A stretch of DNA of 64,000 nt from Ichthyophthirius multifiliis (Eukaryota; Ciliophora; Oligohymenophorea; Hymenostomatida): the NCBI RefSeq assembly GCF_000220395.1, contig NW_004086914.1:56447-120446 (forward strand), written 5' to 3'. The stretch's first letter is position 1, and every line of letters begins with the position of its first letter. Position numbers and translations under genes: made by a program. The notes below the pieces were generated by a model. The model was not told where the DNA came from. It searched no databases and saw nothing but the letters and a program-made list of their open reading frames with translations. Positions 48,988 through 61,574 of the stretch are shown one piece after another.

Positions 48988-51518
48988 TCAATTAATTTTA
49001 ACTAATTCTTAATCAGGATGAATTTAATTAACCATATTTGTTTTTTCTTCTTCTTTCATTCTTCCAATAAATCTAAACGAGACTTTAAATATGAAGAACC
49101 ATAAGAAATAATTACTAAAACAAACTACATACATAATTTTCCAATTTGTATATAAATTTGGTGTCATAGAATAACAAACTCCTTCAAAAAGTTTTTCTAT
49201 AAAATAAAAAAAAAATTAATTAAAATAAATTATTTATATATATGATTTTTTTACAAATATTTTATCCAAAGAATAAACAATTTACATTATCAGCAATACC
49301 AGTAACACCAGATATTTCAGCAATTAAAGATTTAAAATTATTCTTTATATTTTGGATTTCATCTTCAAATTAATTAATTGTTTAAACGAAATTTGTATAT
49401 AAATTTCTAATTTAAACTGCAGTTTAAGATCTTACTCTATTTATATTTCTAATTTATACATTTTTTGTATCAGTCATTTATGAAAATATAGCTTTGAAAT
49501 AATCAGTAGGTTGAGTAGCACAGCCATTGTATCTGGTATTATATTGGGCATCTGATGGTTAATCATTTAATAAATCTTCTAGGATAATACATTAATTTGC
49601 AGCATAAATAGCAAAAGATGCTGCTGTTTTTACTTGAACTTTATCAGTAGCACAATCAGTCGTAGTAGTAACAATAGTTTCTACTTAAGCAGCTCCACAG
49701 AATTCTTAATTTTTAGTTCTTGTAAGTAAAGTTTACATGTTTTATTGAGCATGTTCTTCATCTAATCTATGATCATTGGTTTTAATGTTATTAGCTTAAG
49801 CCATATCAAAATACCCTTTATCTTTAAGATCTTAGTGTTATTTTGCAAATTCATCGAACAGAATTTAAGCATCATTAAGCTTTTTATTATCTGTATCATA
49901 TTATTTTAAAGATTCATTAAAATTATCATTTATTTAATCCAAATCTTTTATTTGTTTTTAGATTCCAAAAGATTAAAGAATATTTCCATCTCCACCTAAG
50001 GAGGCTAAACATATAGTAATTTTATCTTTAATGCTTTAATCAAAGTTTAATTTTTAAAATTCAGCTTAACTTTATAATATTCCTTCAACATAGATACATG
50101 ATTCCATTGTTAATATTGACACTAAATTTAGTAATGTTACTACAAGGAAAGCTAAAGCAGTTATCAAAGCAAGAGCTATCCATAAGAAATTAAGTATAAG
50201 CCTTAATTTCCAAATTTTTTTTATAAATCCAAGAGCTGACAGTATTACGGAAGCTAAAGAAAAGACAATAAATAAACTGTATAGACTTGTCAAAGCTTTA
50301 TTTATCATGTCAAATATATTGTCTGCTATTGAAAGATTATCATTTATAAACTTTATTTGATTATTCAAAGTTTTACTAAAACTACCTATACTATTTTGAC
50401 CTTATTATATTGAATTTGTTAAAGTTTAATCATTAAAAATTTATTATGCTTTTTCTTTTACAATGCTCATTACTTTTAATAAAATATCGAAAGATTCACT
50501 ATTTGTTGTTTTAAGAATTTACACAGCTCCGTCCTTATAAGCAACATCACTAAAATATAATGAAGGTGAAGGCCTATTATTTACAAGATAAGGTACTGTA
50601 TAGTACGCATTGTATGATTAATTAATCGCGGCACCAACATAAATATTATCCAAAAAATTGCCTATTTAAGTTTGCAGATTGTTAATTTAATCTAAAGCAT
50701 TGGTATTAGCAAGATTAGACATATTATTTTTAAAATCCAATATTTTATTAGATATAAATTTAACTTTTTATTCAATTTATTATAAACCAATAAATACTGC
50801 TGTTGAAGAATCATCCTTAGTAACTATATTTTTGAGATTTAAATCATCTAAAGTAGACAAAACTGTGCATTTTATTTCTTTAAAAGATTTATATACGGAT
50901 CCTCCATATGATAACCCTGCTATCGATGCTGTAACACTAAATATTGCGAAAAATAATAATACTATTATTGGGCAAAGCATTTCTTTTTTTGTATAAGGTT
51001 ATTACAATACATCTCTTTTGCAACATGAAAATGGTGGACAGGCTTTTTTTTTATTTTTTTATTTTATTTTTTTTATTTTTTTTTACATTAGTCACAACAA
51101 AAATAACAACAATAATAAGGTAAGCATACTAAAATAAATATAAAACAAAGAAGAGATATTGCTAATAATACAGATCTTCTTATTAATTAATTGACACTAG
51201 GAATACTTCTTGATTCCATATATTCCTTTACAATTGAACCTCCATAAGCTTTTTAGTACTCTTTTATTTGAGTTATACCTTTATTTTTTAATCTTAATTT
51301 AAGTTTCCCTCAAATTTAACTGCTTCACAAGCAATTATTCTATCGGGATTTTTAGTACCAAAAACTTCTACGCTTATTAATTATCGATTTTATTATTATT
51401 TGTAATTTTAATAATTATATGATTTTAAAAATTCGATTTTTGTATCATTATATTTTAATACATTTGTAAAAATGAGTAATATACAACAAAAACAATAAAG
51501 CTTATATTCTTTCTTCAT
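48988..51518 (-). CDS. Prominin-like five-pass membrane protein
   Basis: Likely a protein of plasma-membrane protrusions or cilia. ATG 51516-51518 with an N-terminal hydrophobic signal (YCFCCILLIFTNVL); TGA 48988-48990. Topology by eye: short ectodomain, TM1 LLAISLLCFIFILVCLPYYC, Cys-rich cytosolic loop (CCYFCCDQC, then Lys-rich, then CPPFSCCKRD), TM2 CPIIVLLFFAIFSVTASIAG, an ectodomain of about 200 residues, TM3 LYSLFIVFSLASVILSALGF, a KKIWK loop, TM4 NFLWIALALITALAFLVVTL, a second ectodomain of about 250 residues with spaced Cys, TM5 IMYVVCFSNYFLWFFIFKV and a short tail. Five spans with a Cys-rich first loop, a very short TM3-TM4 loop and two large helical ectodomains is the prominin (CD133) plan; primary-sequence similarity is weak. 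One frame break near 51304-51309 (one more A in GGGAAAC restores FEGKLKLRLKNKG). An intron lies near 49201-49270. Confidence 0.75.
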
Positions 51519-53469
51519 ATATAATTTACTTTATAAAATTTTTTATTTTTTATTTTATTTTTTTATTAATTTCTATTATTATTAATGTATTTCTTATCTA
51601 TAGATATTTTATGATTAATCTATTTTAAAAAAACAAACAACAATTAATAGATATCATAATATTTTTTTGTAAAATAGACATTTTAATAGAAAAACTAAAT
51701 AGTTAGAAAAATATACTGAAAATAAACAATAATGAATTTTGTTTCATTTTATTAAATTTAAATTATAAAAATAAAAGCAGATAATAATAAAAATTTTAAT
51801 ATTAATTATAAAATAATAATAATTATAAAATTATTTTTTAATAAAATAAATTATTATTAAAAAATTATATACCATATTATGTATTAATATTTGATAATAA
51901 ATTATTAAAAATCTAAAAATAATATTTTTATATTATCTATATAAAATAATCATTATTTTAATTGCTCATATTATTTTAAATCCATTATTTTAAAATTATA
52001 TATATATATAAAAAATCTCCAAAATATATATTTTTGTAATAGAGTAAATAAATAATTATTAATTATAAAAATATTAAAAAAAAAAAATTTTTTGAAAATC
52101 AAAAAAATTAAAAAAAAATACTACATATAATATAAAATAAAAAATAATATTTAAAAATTATATGAATTTCATTAAATAATAAAAAAATACTATTTATAAT
52201 ATATATTAATTTATAAGATATTTAATTTTTTATTAGTCTTGATATTTTTTTTTTTAAATAAACAAATATTGAAATAATTATTAATATTATTTAAATAAAT
52301 ATTTTTGTAAATAAAAATATTTAAATAAACTTCCTTTTAAAAAAATTAATATAAATAAAAAGATATATATATTTATTATATTTATATAACAGTTATAATT
52401 TTCTATACATTTATTATAAAAAATATATATTTTTTTTAAATTTATTCATTAAAATGCTTAAAAAATATTATTTAAATTTGATTTTAAAGATAATTATATA
52501 AAAAAATAATTAATTTTAACTCTTAAAAAATAAATAAATTGGTAAGAATCTAATACTTTAGATTTTGTTTTAATTTTAGTATATTTTTACTAAATTTCTA
52601 TATCTTATATTAATTTTTTAAAGCATTTTTTTATATATTTTGATTTTATGAAATTTCGATTTTATGAATTTCATGGTTTTGCACTATATAATTTAATTTT
52701 TTATTTATATAATTTTATAATTAATATTTTAATATTTATATACTTTTTAAAGATATTAAAAAATTATTTATAAAAATTTTAATTTTTTTTTTTTTTAAGA
52801 AAATTATATAATATAAATAATATATTGAGTATATAATTATTTTTTTTATATTTCAAATAAAAGTTATTATTAAATTATAATTAATATTATTTTTGTCTTT
52901 TATAATTGTTTTTTTATTTTAATATTTATACTATATATCCATAATCAATTATATAAGATTTATTTGAAATTATTTAATACATAAAAAATAACTACTTTTA
53001 GTATATTCCTTTGTTTTTTGGAATATAATTAAATTATTTTTATAAAGCTTTACACTATTTTTTAAAAATTTGAATAAAGATTTTAGAGAGAAAAAAATTG
53101 TATTTATAATATATTATTTAATTAAATTACTTTTTCTTTAACATATTAACTTTTTATTATCAATTATAAAATACAAAAAACCTAAAAAAAATAAGATAAA
53201 ATTTAAAAATAAATTAAGATAAATGACTTTAATAAATAAAAAGGAAACTTGAAATAACAAAATAAAATAAAATGTTAAAAAATATATTTTTAAAATAATT
53301 TTAATTTTTTTTTTAAAAAAAAAAAAAATTATAATTATTAAAAAATTTTAATCACTTGTTATTAATTATTTTAATATTAATTTAAATGAATTATCATATA
53401 TATATATATTTACCATAAAAAAAACTTATTTAAAAATAATATATATATTTAAATAATTTTATTAAAGAA
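51519..53469. other. Very AT-rich intergenic region
   Basis: Almost 2 kb upstream of the prominin-like gene with minimal G and C. Contains long A and T runs and a small direct repeat of gattttatgaa near 52643-52670. No coding sequence or RNA that I can support. Confidence 0.55.
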
Positions 53470-54525
53470 ATCTATATTAATAAATATATATATAAGAAAA
53501 TTATGTGTTTACTATTAATTAAATTAATTATTTAAAAAAACGTATAAATAAAAATATTTTAATTTAATAAATATAAGATAATATATTTTATAATTCTATG
53601 AAAAAATTATTAAAATTATATATTAAAATAAATTAAATTATTTATTGAAAAAAAAATGTTTTATGTATAAAAAATAATAAATGGGTATTTTCCTATTTAT
53701 ATTCGATTAAAAAGAAACAAAATCTTATAAATAACAAAATATGGCTGGATTAAATAATAAATAATATATATATTGACATTTTTAAAGTTATAAAAATTTA
53801 AAATGTTAAATCTTATGAAATTATTGATTATTTAGTAGTAAAAGCATTTTCAAATCAATTTCTGATTTTAATATCATAAATAATAAATTAATTTTATGAT
53901 AAAAATAAACTAAAATAATATTTTATTTAATTATGCAACTTGCCATTTAGTTGATATAATTTAAAAAAATTTTTAATATAATTCCTTGTATTTTAGTGAC
54001 TATAAATAAACTCTAGTATAATCAGATAGTGCTTTTTTGGGCATTACTAAAAAAAAGAAGAATAAAATAAGTGAAAATATTATGAGGTGCAAATATATAA
54101 AATTGAAAAAATATATATTAAAATATTTATATGAATATTAATAATAAATATAGATACTTTATTAAAAAATTTCCTATATTAAAGATTTTAATGAAAAATT
54201 ATTAATTTAAACATTAAAATAATAAAATTAAAATAATTAAAATATAAATTAAAAAAAATTATAAATTATTAATATTATATATTACTAATAATATTTTTAA
54301 TTTTATAATTAAAAATGAAAATTTAACCACATTAATTTTATATATTATATATTTTAAATTATATTTTTAGATAAATTATTGAAAATTATAATTATTTTTA
54401 AAAAATAAATAATAAATTTTTTTTAATATAATCATATTACATATTTATTTATTTAAATATTAGGAAATAAAAAGAAAACTAATAAAGCCTATAAAAATAA
54501 TTTAATATTATTATCTTTATAATGA
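53470..54525 (+). pseudogene. Coding-like stretch, frame-broken; gene or pseudogene
   Basis: Unrecognised. With ciliate code a long helical reading appears: NKWVFSYLYSIKKKQNLIN, KSYEIIDYLVVKAFSNQF, LILISQIINQFYDKNKLKQY. Then, after a one-base shift near 53930, CHLVDIIQKNFQYNSLYFSD, SDSAFLGITKKKKNKISE, and KLKKYILKYLYEYQ. After an apparent intron ending near 54463 (ATTAG) comes KKTNKAYKNNLILLSL with TGA at 54523-54525. The mix of residues, including Trp, Cys, His and Gly, differs sharply from the surrounding low-complexity DNA. I cannot find the true start; an in-frame TGA precedes NVLCIKNN near 53646 unless the A9 run there is undercounted. The helical pattern is like an alpha-solenoid. It could be a real gene with base-calling errors, or a relic. 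Confidence 0.4.
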
Positions 54526-54864
54526 AATAATAATTAAGTATTATTTTCTTTTTTTAACTAATCATAAAAATTATCTTAATATTAATTTAATTAAAATGTC
54601 CAAAATATATTAAAAAAATTAATATTATATAGTAAGTAGTATTTATAATATAAATTTTATATATATTTATTTTATTTATTCTTTATTATGTTTTTATGGT
54701 TATCAATTAAATAATTAAATTTATTCAAACAAAAATAATCATAATTTTATTTATAATAATAAAATCTATATAAAATAAATATTTTAAAATATAATTTTTG
54801 TTAAAACAAATAAATTGTTAAGTTTAAACATATAAAAAAAGGTTATTATTTATTTTTAAATGAT
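54526..54864. other. Convergent intergenic spacer
   Basis: About 340 bases of A/T runs between the 3' ends of the + strand coding-like stretch and the - strand coiled-coil gene. Nothing else seen. Confidence 0.5.
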
Positions 54865-56352
54865 TCACAAAAACAATGAAATAATAATTATTAGGATATG
54901 TATTAATTATAAAAATCCAATAATTTTGTTTATAGAGAATATATTCAATATTTATTTTTATTTTCCTTCTGATATTTATTTATCATTTAATTTTAATTAG
55001 AAATCATTTGAAAATAATTTGCTTTCAATAAAATCTAATTCACATTTTAAGTTAAGTTAACAATTACTTTATTAATTAGAATTTTGATCATTTTAATTAC
55101 TATTTATATTAATTTCTTTTAATTAATTATTTATGTTTATATTATTTAATTAAAAACTTTCTTAAACATCTTATACATTTTTCTATTCTGTCAAAACTTT
55201 ATTTAAATTTTCTTAATTTTATTTCATATTTTTAAAATTCTCTTACTTCTAATAACATCTTCTTATTTTATTAAATTATTAAAGGAGAACATGAATAGAT
55301 TTCATTTTTTGGAGTTTTATTTATACCTATATAATTATCATCTAAATTTTTTAAAGAAGTAATTTATCTTTGTCTTTTATTTAAATTTTGCTAAAAAGAA
55401 ACTCTTTTTTCTAATTCTTCATTTTCTATTTTTTATATTTAAATTGTCTCTTATAAGTTTTCGATTTTGTTTTTTAATTTTAATATCTGACTTTCAAGTT
55501 TATCCCTATGTTATTATATATTTTTGAATTCGGTTTCATTATTTTAAATATATTATTATTATTATTAAAAGGCTTTTTTAAAATTATTCAATTCATTATC
55601 TAAATATTGATTGTCTTTTTTTAATAATTCAATTAGGAGTTTAATTCTTTTATTTAATTTTCATAAACCTCTTCTTTTTAAATATATACTTGTTGTATAT
55701 TTTAATTTTCTATGTTTTATAATAATTCTTATTTCTATTATTAATCTTTTTCCATTTTCTTTATTAAACCTTATAATATAGCATTTTTTTCTTAACTATT
55801 TGTATATAAATTCTATTTTTTTTTTAAAAAAAAAATATTTATTTATTTAATAAAATGATTTTTATTTTACTTAATACTAATTTAAAAATTATGTTTTGTC
55901 ACTTAACTCAACTTAAAGTTCATATATTTTTTAATCTTATTAGTCAACTTCATATTGTTTACTTTCTGCTTTTATAGAAGATTTTTATATTAGATATTCT
56001 TTTTAGTTTATATAAAAATAAATAAATTAAAAAATCTATATTTATCTTATACTTCCTAAATAAATTAAGGATTTTATTTATTCTTCATTTGAATTTATTA
56101 TTTCTAAAAGTTAAACAACCTCATCTTTATTATATAAATAATTTTAAAAATATATAAATTTATAAGAACATATTAATATTTATTTGTTTTTTTTTTATTT
56201 TTTTAATAAAAAGAACCTTAAAGATCATCGGCAATAATTCCAGATTATATTCTCCTTTCAATAAAAGGAGTTTAAATCTCGATTTCAAGTTTATCAAGAT
56301 AATTTTAAATGTAGTTTTCATCATATAGATCATTTTCTAATAAAAGGGACAT
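54865..56352 (-). CDS. Hypothetical coiled-coil protein
   Basis: ATG at 56350-56352, TGA at 54865-54867. The N-terminus is a small globular helical region (MSLLLENDLYDENYIQNYLD, IQTPFIERRIQSGIIADDLQ), followed after an intron near 56150-56215 by DEVVQLLEIINSNEEQIKSL. After another intron near 56003-56035 come some 350 residues of heptad coiled coil (KIENLQETIQIQKIENEELE, KRVSFQQNLNKRQRQI) and a less charged segment NYIGINKTPKNEIYSCSPL. The layout of a small N-terminal domain followed by a long coiled coil is common among basal-body and ciliary proteins; no specific family recognised. An intron near 55,820-55,850 separates coiled-coil segments. Confidence 0.65.
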
Positions 56353-57550
56353 ATTTTAAATTTTAAAATATTATTATATATAATTGATATGAAAAAAATA
56401 AATAAACAAAAACTATATTTTTGATAGAATGTTTTTATATTTTGTTTTGTCTCATTTAAATAAATAAAAAACGTATTACAAATATAATAATTTGATTAAA
56501 ATATTATTAAAAAATAATAATTTTAATAAATAAATTCTTATATTATATATATCTATTTATATGGTATGTATATTCAGTTTTTTTTTTTTTTTTCAATTAA
56601 AGTTTTTAAAATAAGAAATAACTTCTTTATTATATAAAAATAATTTAAAATAAATAAATATATATTATGTAAATAATGAATAAAATAAGATTACACTATT
56701 TAAAACCTTAGTTAAGATACAATAATAATAAAATATTAAACTGTGAGAAGGTATATAAGAATTTCCAGTTATTAAAAGAGTATAACATTTTAATTATTTT
56801 ACATAAAATAATTAATAATAATGAAATTAATTATAAATAACATAATTTTTTTTTAAAATAAAATATATATAAAACAATTTTTTAATATATACTTGTTGTT
56901 ATTATTTAATTTTGTTAAATTTTAAAGAAATTAGAATTTTTTTTAAAAAAAAAACTATAATATATATATATATTCAGTGGACTTTATGGAAAAAATATTT
57001 CCATTATATTATGTAATATCTTTTAAATATAATACAAAATTGTTATAGTATAATTTGTAATTAAAATTTATAGAAAAATAGATTTAAATAATGAATAATG
57101 AATTTTCTTGAAAATTTAGTGTTTAAATCCAAAAAAGAAGTATTTTAATTATTATTATTTATTTGATAAATGATTTAACAAATAATGGATTTTTATAATT
57201 AAAATATATATATAATTGCCAATATACTCCTGTTTTTTCACCTTTTGAAGTATTTTTTGTGTATAATAAAATCTAAGTTTAAAGGTTAAAAGATTATTAA
57301 ATATAATAGGATTAATGAAAAAAAATCATTTGCTTAATTTAATGTATTATTTAAGTGGTTTAAATAAGAAACTAAAAAATCAATTATTTTAAATAAAAAA
57401 AATGAATATTATTTATATTAATATTTTTAAATATAAGAAAAAATTAAATAAATATTATAAAAAAATACGATATAAAAAAAAAAATAAGTGTATTTATATA
57501 AATTTAGTAAATAATTTTTATATATAATATATAATTTATTTTTTATCAAA
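56353..57550. other. Intergenic region with transposase-like debris
   Basis: About 1.2 kb between the coiled-coil gene start and the UBE2H stop. Mostly A/T runs; the part from about 57,000 to 57,420 is described separately as transposase-like. Confidence 0.5.
57000..57420 (+). mobile_element. Relict DDE transposase fragment (Tc1/mariner-IS630 type)
   Basis: Two pieces in neighbouring frames match the C-terminal half of Tc1/IS630-type transposases. ENLVFKSKKEVFQLLL (about 57,108-57,160) resembles the segment after the second catalytic acid, DNxSxHKSKEVxxLL. NDLTNNGFLQLKYIYN followed by CQYTPVFSPFEVFF (about 57,170-57,258) resembles the strand and loop xPPYSPxLNPIExxW, which carries the third acidic residue: the Glu in PFE. 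A one-base frame difference separates them, the second-Asp position appears as Glu-Asn, and no N-terminal domain, start codon or terminal repeat adjoins. A degraded fragment is the best reading. Confidence 0.45.
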
Positions 57551-58563
57551 TCAATAACTATTAATAACTTCTTCATTAATTTCTTCATTTTCACTTAAAT
57601 CACTTACATCTTCTAGTGAAATATCACTTAAATCCCTCTCATTATCTGTACTTTCCTCTTATTTTTCTATTTAGATATCATTATTTTGTTTTTTTTCCTA
57701 TATTTTATCAACATCTTCTGAGTTATTTTAGTTGCATATTTACGTACATAATCTTTTACTTTAGCTTCATAAAGTTTTATGTTTTTATTCATTAAAGCAG
57801 CTGCTTCAGGGTTCAAAGGATCATGTGGAGAGGGATATTAAAGTAATTAAGGAAGAAATATATCAAAAACATTTATTAAATCAAACATTGGAGACCATGA
57901 TTAATTAATAACATCTAAGCATACACTACCTGAACTTTTTTATATAAAAAATGAATAATGTTTAGTATTTAATAAATTATTTTTTATTTATATAGATTTT
58001 TTTTATAAATAAATTAATATAAAATTAAAATATATGATTATTTTATTGTTTAATTATTGAAATATTTAAAAATAATAATTTTTAAATTAATAAATTATCT
58101 CTATTAAAAAAAAAAATTTTTGTTTTTTGTAAATTATTTTGCTTTTTTTTTTTTTTTAATATTATAATATATTTTTGTTTCTTTTTTTTTTTAAAAAAAA
58201 AATAATTAGTAGTAAATAAATTAGTTATTAATATTTCTTTTATTTTCTCTAATTTAATATATATATATATATATATTATTTATATATATATATATATATT
58301 TTTTTTTACGCTTCATCAACATTAGGATGATATATCTTATTTGAAAATCCAATAGAAGGTGATTTATATGGATATTAATCAGGTAATAATACATTAACTA
58401 TCCATACTCCTTTTTCATATAATGAATTTTTAGGTCCAGGAAACTCAATTTAAATATTATTTTTGTTTTCGGAAGTTTAAGTAACTTTGTAATTACTCAT
58501 TAATAATTTAGTTATGTCTCTTTATTTTCTTTTTATGCATTATTAAGGGTTAATATTTGACAT
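57551..58563 (-). CDS. UBE2H: UBE2H-type ubiquitin-conjugating enzyme E2
   Basis: Transfers ubiquitin from E1 to substrates or E3s. ATG 58561-58563, TGA 57551-57553; two exons (58310-58563 and 57551-57934) separated by a 375-nt AT-only intron with TA repeats. UBC fold: [45 protein letters not shown] then [13 protein letters not shown] with the active-site Cys, LINVFDIFLPQLLQYPSPHD, PLNPEAAALMNKN and VKDYVRKYAT. The [25 protein letters not shown] and KYAT motifs identify UBE2H (yeast Ubc8, the GID-complex E2). A one-base break near 57729-57733 shifts the frame just after KYAT; in the restored frame comes the acidic tail that UBE2H proteins carry (NERDLSDISLEDVSDLSENE), ending VINSY. The tail arguing for the same family on both sides makes one gene nearly certain. 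Confidence 0.9.
57935..58309 (-). other. Long intron of the UBE2H gene
   Basis: Read on the - strand, GTAAAAAAAA to AAAAAG, 375 nt, splitting the codon between VDEA and SGSV. Contains TA repeats at 58258-58296 and long T and A runs. Confidence 0.85.
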
Positions 58564-59568
58564 TATTTCAAGTTTTTTGTTATTGAATATTTTGTATTTG
58601 GAATTTTTTTTTTTTTTAAATAAAACTAAAATCTACTTTTTATTTTTTTTTATAATATATAAATATTTTAATTATTTATTTTAAAATATTAAATTATTAT
58701 TATTTATCGCATTTAAAGGATTTTTAATAAATTTATTATAATTATTATATGAATATTTTTTTCAAACCACATTAAATTTAAAAAATAAATTATTAGTAAT
58801 TAAAATAATAATATGAAATAAATAAATAATATTTATTAATGTTAATCTATAATTATAAATAAATTTTCTATATTTTTTATAAATATAATATAAATAAATA
58901 ATAAATGAATTAAATGATAAAATTACGATTTTCAACTATTTATTATAACTACAATTTATTGATTATTAATTTTGTTATCTTGATTATAAAAAGAATTTAA
59001 TTTATATTAAATCATTTTCATAATATATCTTGATTTCTAAATATTTAATTAGATATATTTATTTTTAATTAAATATATAGAATTTCTATATTTTAAAATA
59101 CAATAATTTAGAAATTATGATTTTTACTTTGAGAATATTTAAATAAAAAGAAAATATTAATAAAAATCTATAGACCAAGTTATAAAAAATGTTTATATAT
59201 ATAGATATAAAAATAAAACTAATGCATTTTTTTATAAAATAAACTAAAAAAATTAATTTTTTTAAGAAAATAATAAATTATTTTAATTGTAATTCATCAT
59301 AAATATGATATGACAATACATATAAATTTTAGTAATTTTAATATATAAAAATATTTATAAGATTTTACTATTTTAATGGCAATTTGTATATATTTTTAAA
59401 TAATCTTCAAAGGAATAATAAAATGATATTTAATTAATTTATATAAATCATAAAATAAAAAAAGAAAAATAATTTATATATATATATATATAAAAAAATC
59501 ATATTAATATATATAAAAAAAATTTCATATGATATTTATTTCAAAAATCATTCATTATATTATTCTAA
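58564..59568. other. Intergenic AT-rich region
   Basis: One kilobase between the UBE2H start and the 3' end of the Asn/Gln-rich gene. A/T runs only, no gene-like signal. Confidence 0.55.
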
Positions 59569-59713
59569 TCATAATTTAAAACTACATTTATCACAACAAT
59601 ATATATAATATTTTTTTAGTAATTTTTATTCTTAAGTTTCATTTGAAATTAGTTTAAATTTATTATAATCTAATTAAATAATATTTATATATTATAATTT
59701 TAATTTAAATATA

Positions 59714-59776
<63 letters not shown>

Positions 59777-61507
59777 TCACTTTAAATTTGGATTTTATTT
59801 ATTATTATTTTTAAATTAAATTAAATCATCTTTTTCATTTTATATATCGGAAAAAATGTTTTTTTAATTATTAAAATTATCACTTTTCATAAAAGGATTG
59901 TCAATATTTTTTTCTTTCCACATTTCAAAATCAAAAAATTAATATTTATTTTTAATTGATTCTATATTATTTGCTTTTTTTACTAATAATAATTATCTGT
60001 ATTTAATTCATGTATTTAATTATTTTATATTTTTTGACTATTATTAAAAGAGTTTTTATTAAGATAACCATAATTATTCCAAAAATAGAAGATCCTTCAA
60101 TAGATTAATTTCTTTTAAATAATTCTTCTTTTATTTGAAATTATTTATTATTATTTTATTATTAAGATATTTATTCTTTAAACTTATTTATCTTTTCTTC
60201 CAAAACTTTTAAACTAAATTTTTAATTTTATTAATTTTTATTGTTTATTTATTAATCAAATATGTTATTTTAAAGTTAAAATAAGTTTTCATTTTACATT
60301 GAATCTTTTTAAGTATTATTTGATTCATTGCGATTTTAATTATCATTTTCATCAATTTATTGTGTTATATTATTATTTTATGAAGCATATAAGTTGTTAT
60401 CAATAGTTTTTTAGAAAATATTAATTGTACAACCATCTTAAAATTCGAATAATTTAGTTGAGTTTTTTTTATTTTTACAATAATCTTTATTACCATTGTT
60501 AAAAATATTACTTTAATTTTAATCTTTACTTTCTGAATTAAAATTACTATGAAATTCATTAGAATTAATATCATCTTTAAGATTAACATTTGGAGTACTT
60601 CCTTAATTAATAGAGTCATTATTTAGATTTGTAAAAAAATATTTTAATTTTAAGTTTTTTCAAAATTATTATGACTTTCTTTAAAAACATTAGAGTTATT
60701 ATTAAGTATATTTTAATTTTAACTATCATTATTAAATATATTATTATTAATTATTTAATTATTATTGTTTTTTTAGACATATCTATTATAGTAGTAGTTT
60801 AAGCCTGATTTATTATCAGTATTACAGTTAAGTTTACTATTATTAAAAATATTCATATTACTATAAAAATTTCTATTACTTTTTAAAGAATTACTTTTTG
60901 GATAATTCGAAATATTATTAATATTAAAAATGTCTTATTTTTTTTCAAAAAGGGAAGTATTGTATTCTTCCTTTGTTTATTAAGATTTACAATTATCGGT
61001 TTTGAATATATTCATAGAAATATTTTTTTAATTAATTATTCTATTATTAGGTATATTGAAAACGTTTTAAGAAGAATTTTATTTAATTTAATTATATAAT
61101 TCAGATTTTATAGGTTAATTAATGTTTTCTTTATTATCTTAATTTTTTTAGTTCATATTTTAATATATTTGTTAATAAGTTTCAGGTATTTATTTAGTCA
61201 ATAAAATATAGTTATCTTTTGCCTAATTAGCTAATTGTGTCAATTTTTCAGTTAGATTCTCCTTATGTTTAGATTATGGAATAAAATAAAGATCCATCTT
61301 TTAAATGACTTCTAGTTAATTTGAATATTAGTATAGTTTCTTTTATAAGTCTTTTAATAGTAATTATAATTCATTTGGTTGGTTTTCCAAGTATAAATCA
61401 TATTTTTATTTTTTTTGGTTAGATATATCAATATTTTAAAAGATAATTATTTTCTTTGGAGAATATGAATTTATTAAAGATAACTATAAAAAAATAAATA
61501 GGTTAAA

Positions 61508-61574
<67 letters not shown>

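Noticed and set aside
50700-50996. A + strand frame of 98 residues opposite the membrane protein
   Set aside because: Antisense of the prominin-like first ectodomain; the - strand reading continues in the same style on both sides.
60365-60619. A - strand frame of 84 hydrophobic Ile/Leu/Lys-rich residues
   Set aside because: It is an out-of-frame reading of the Asn/Gln-rich gene; the alternative frame (DSINQGSTPNVNLKDDINSN) is clearly the coding one.
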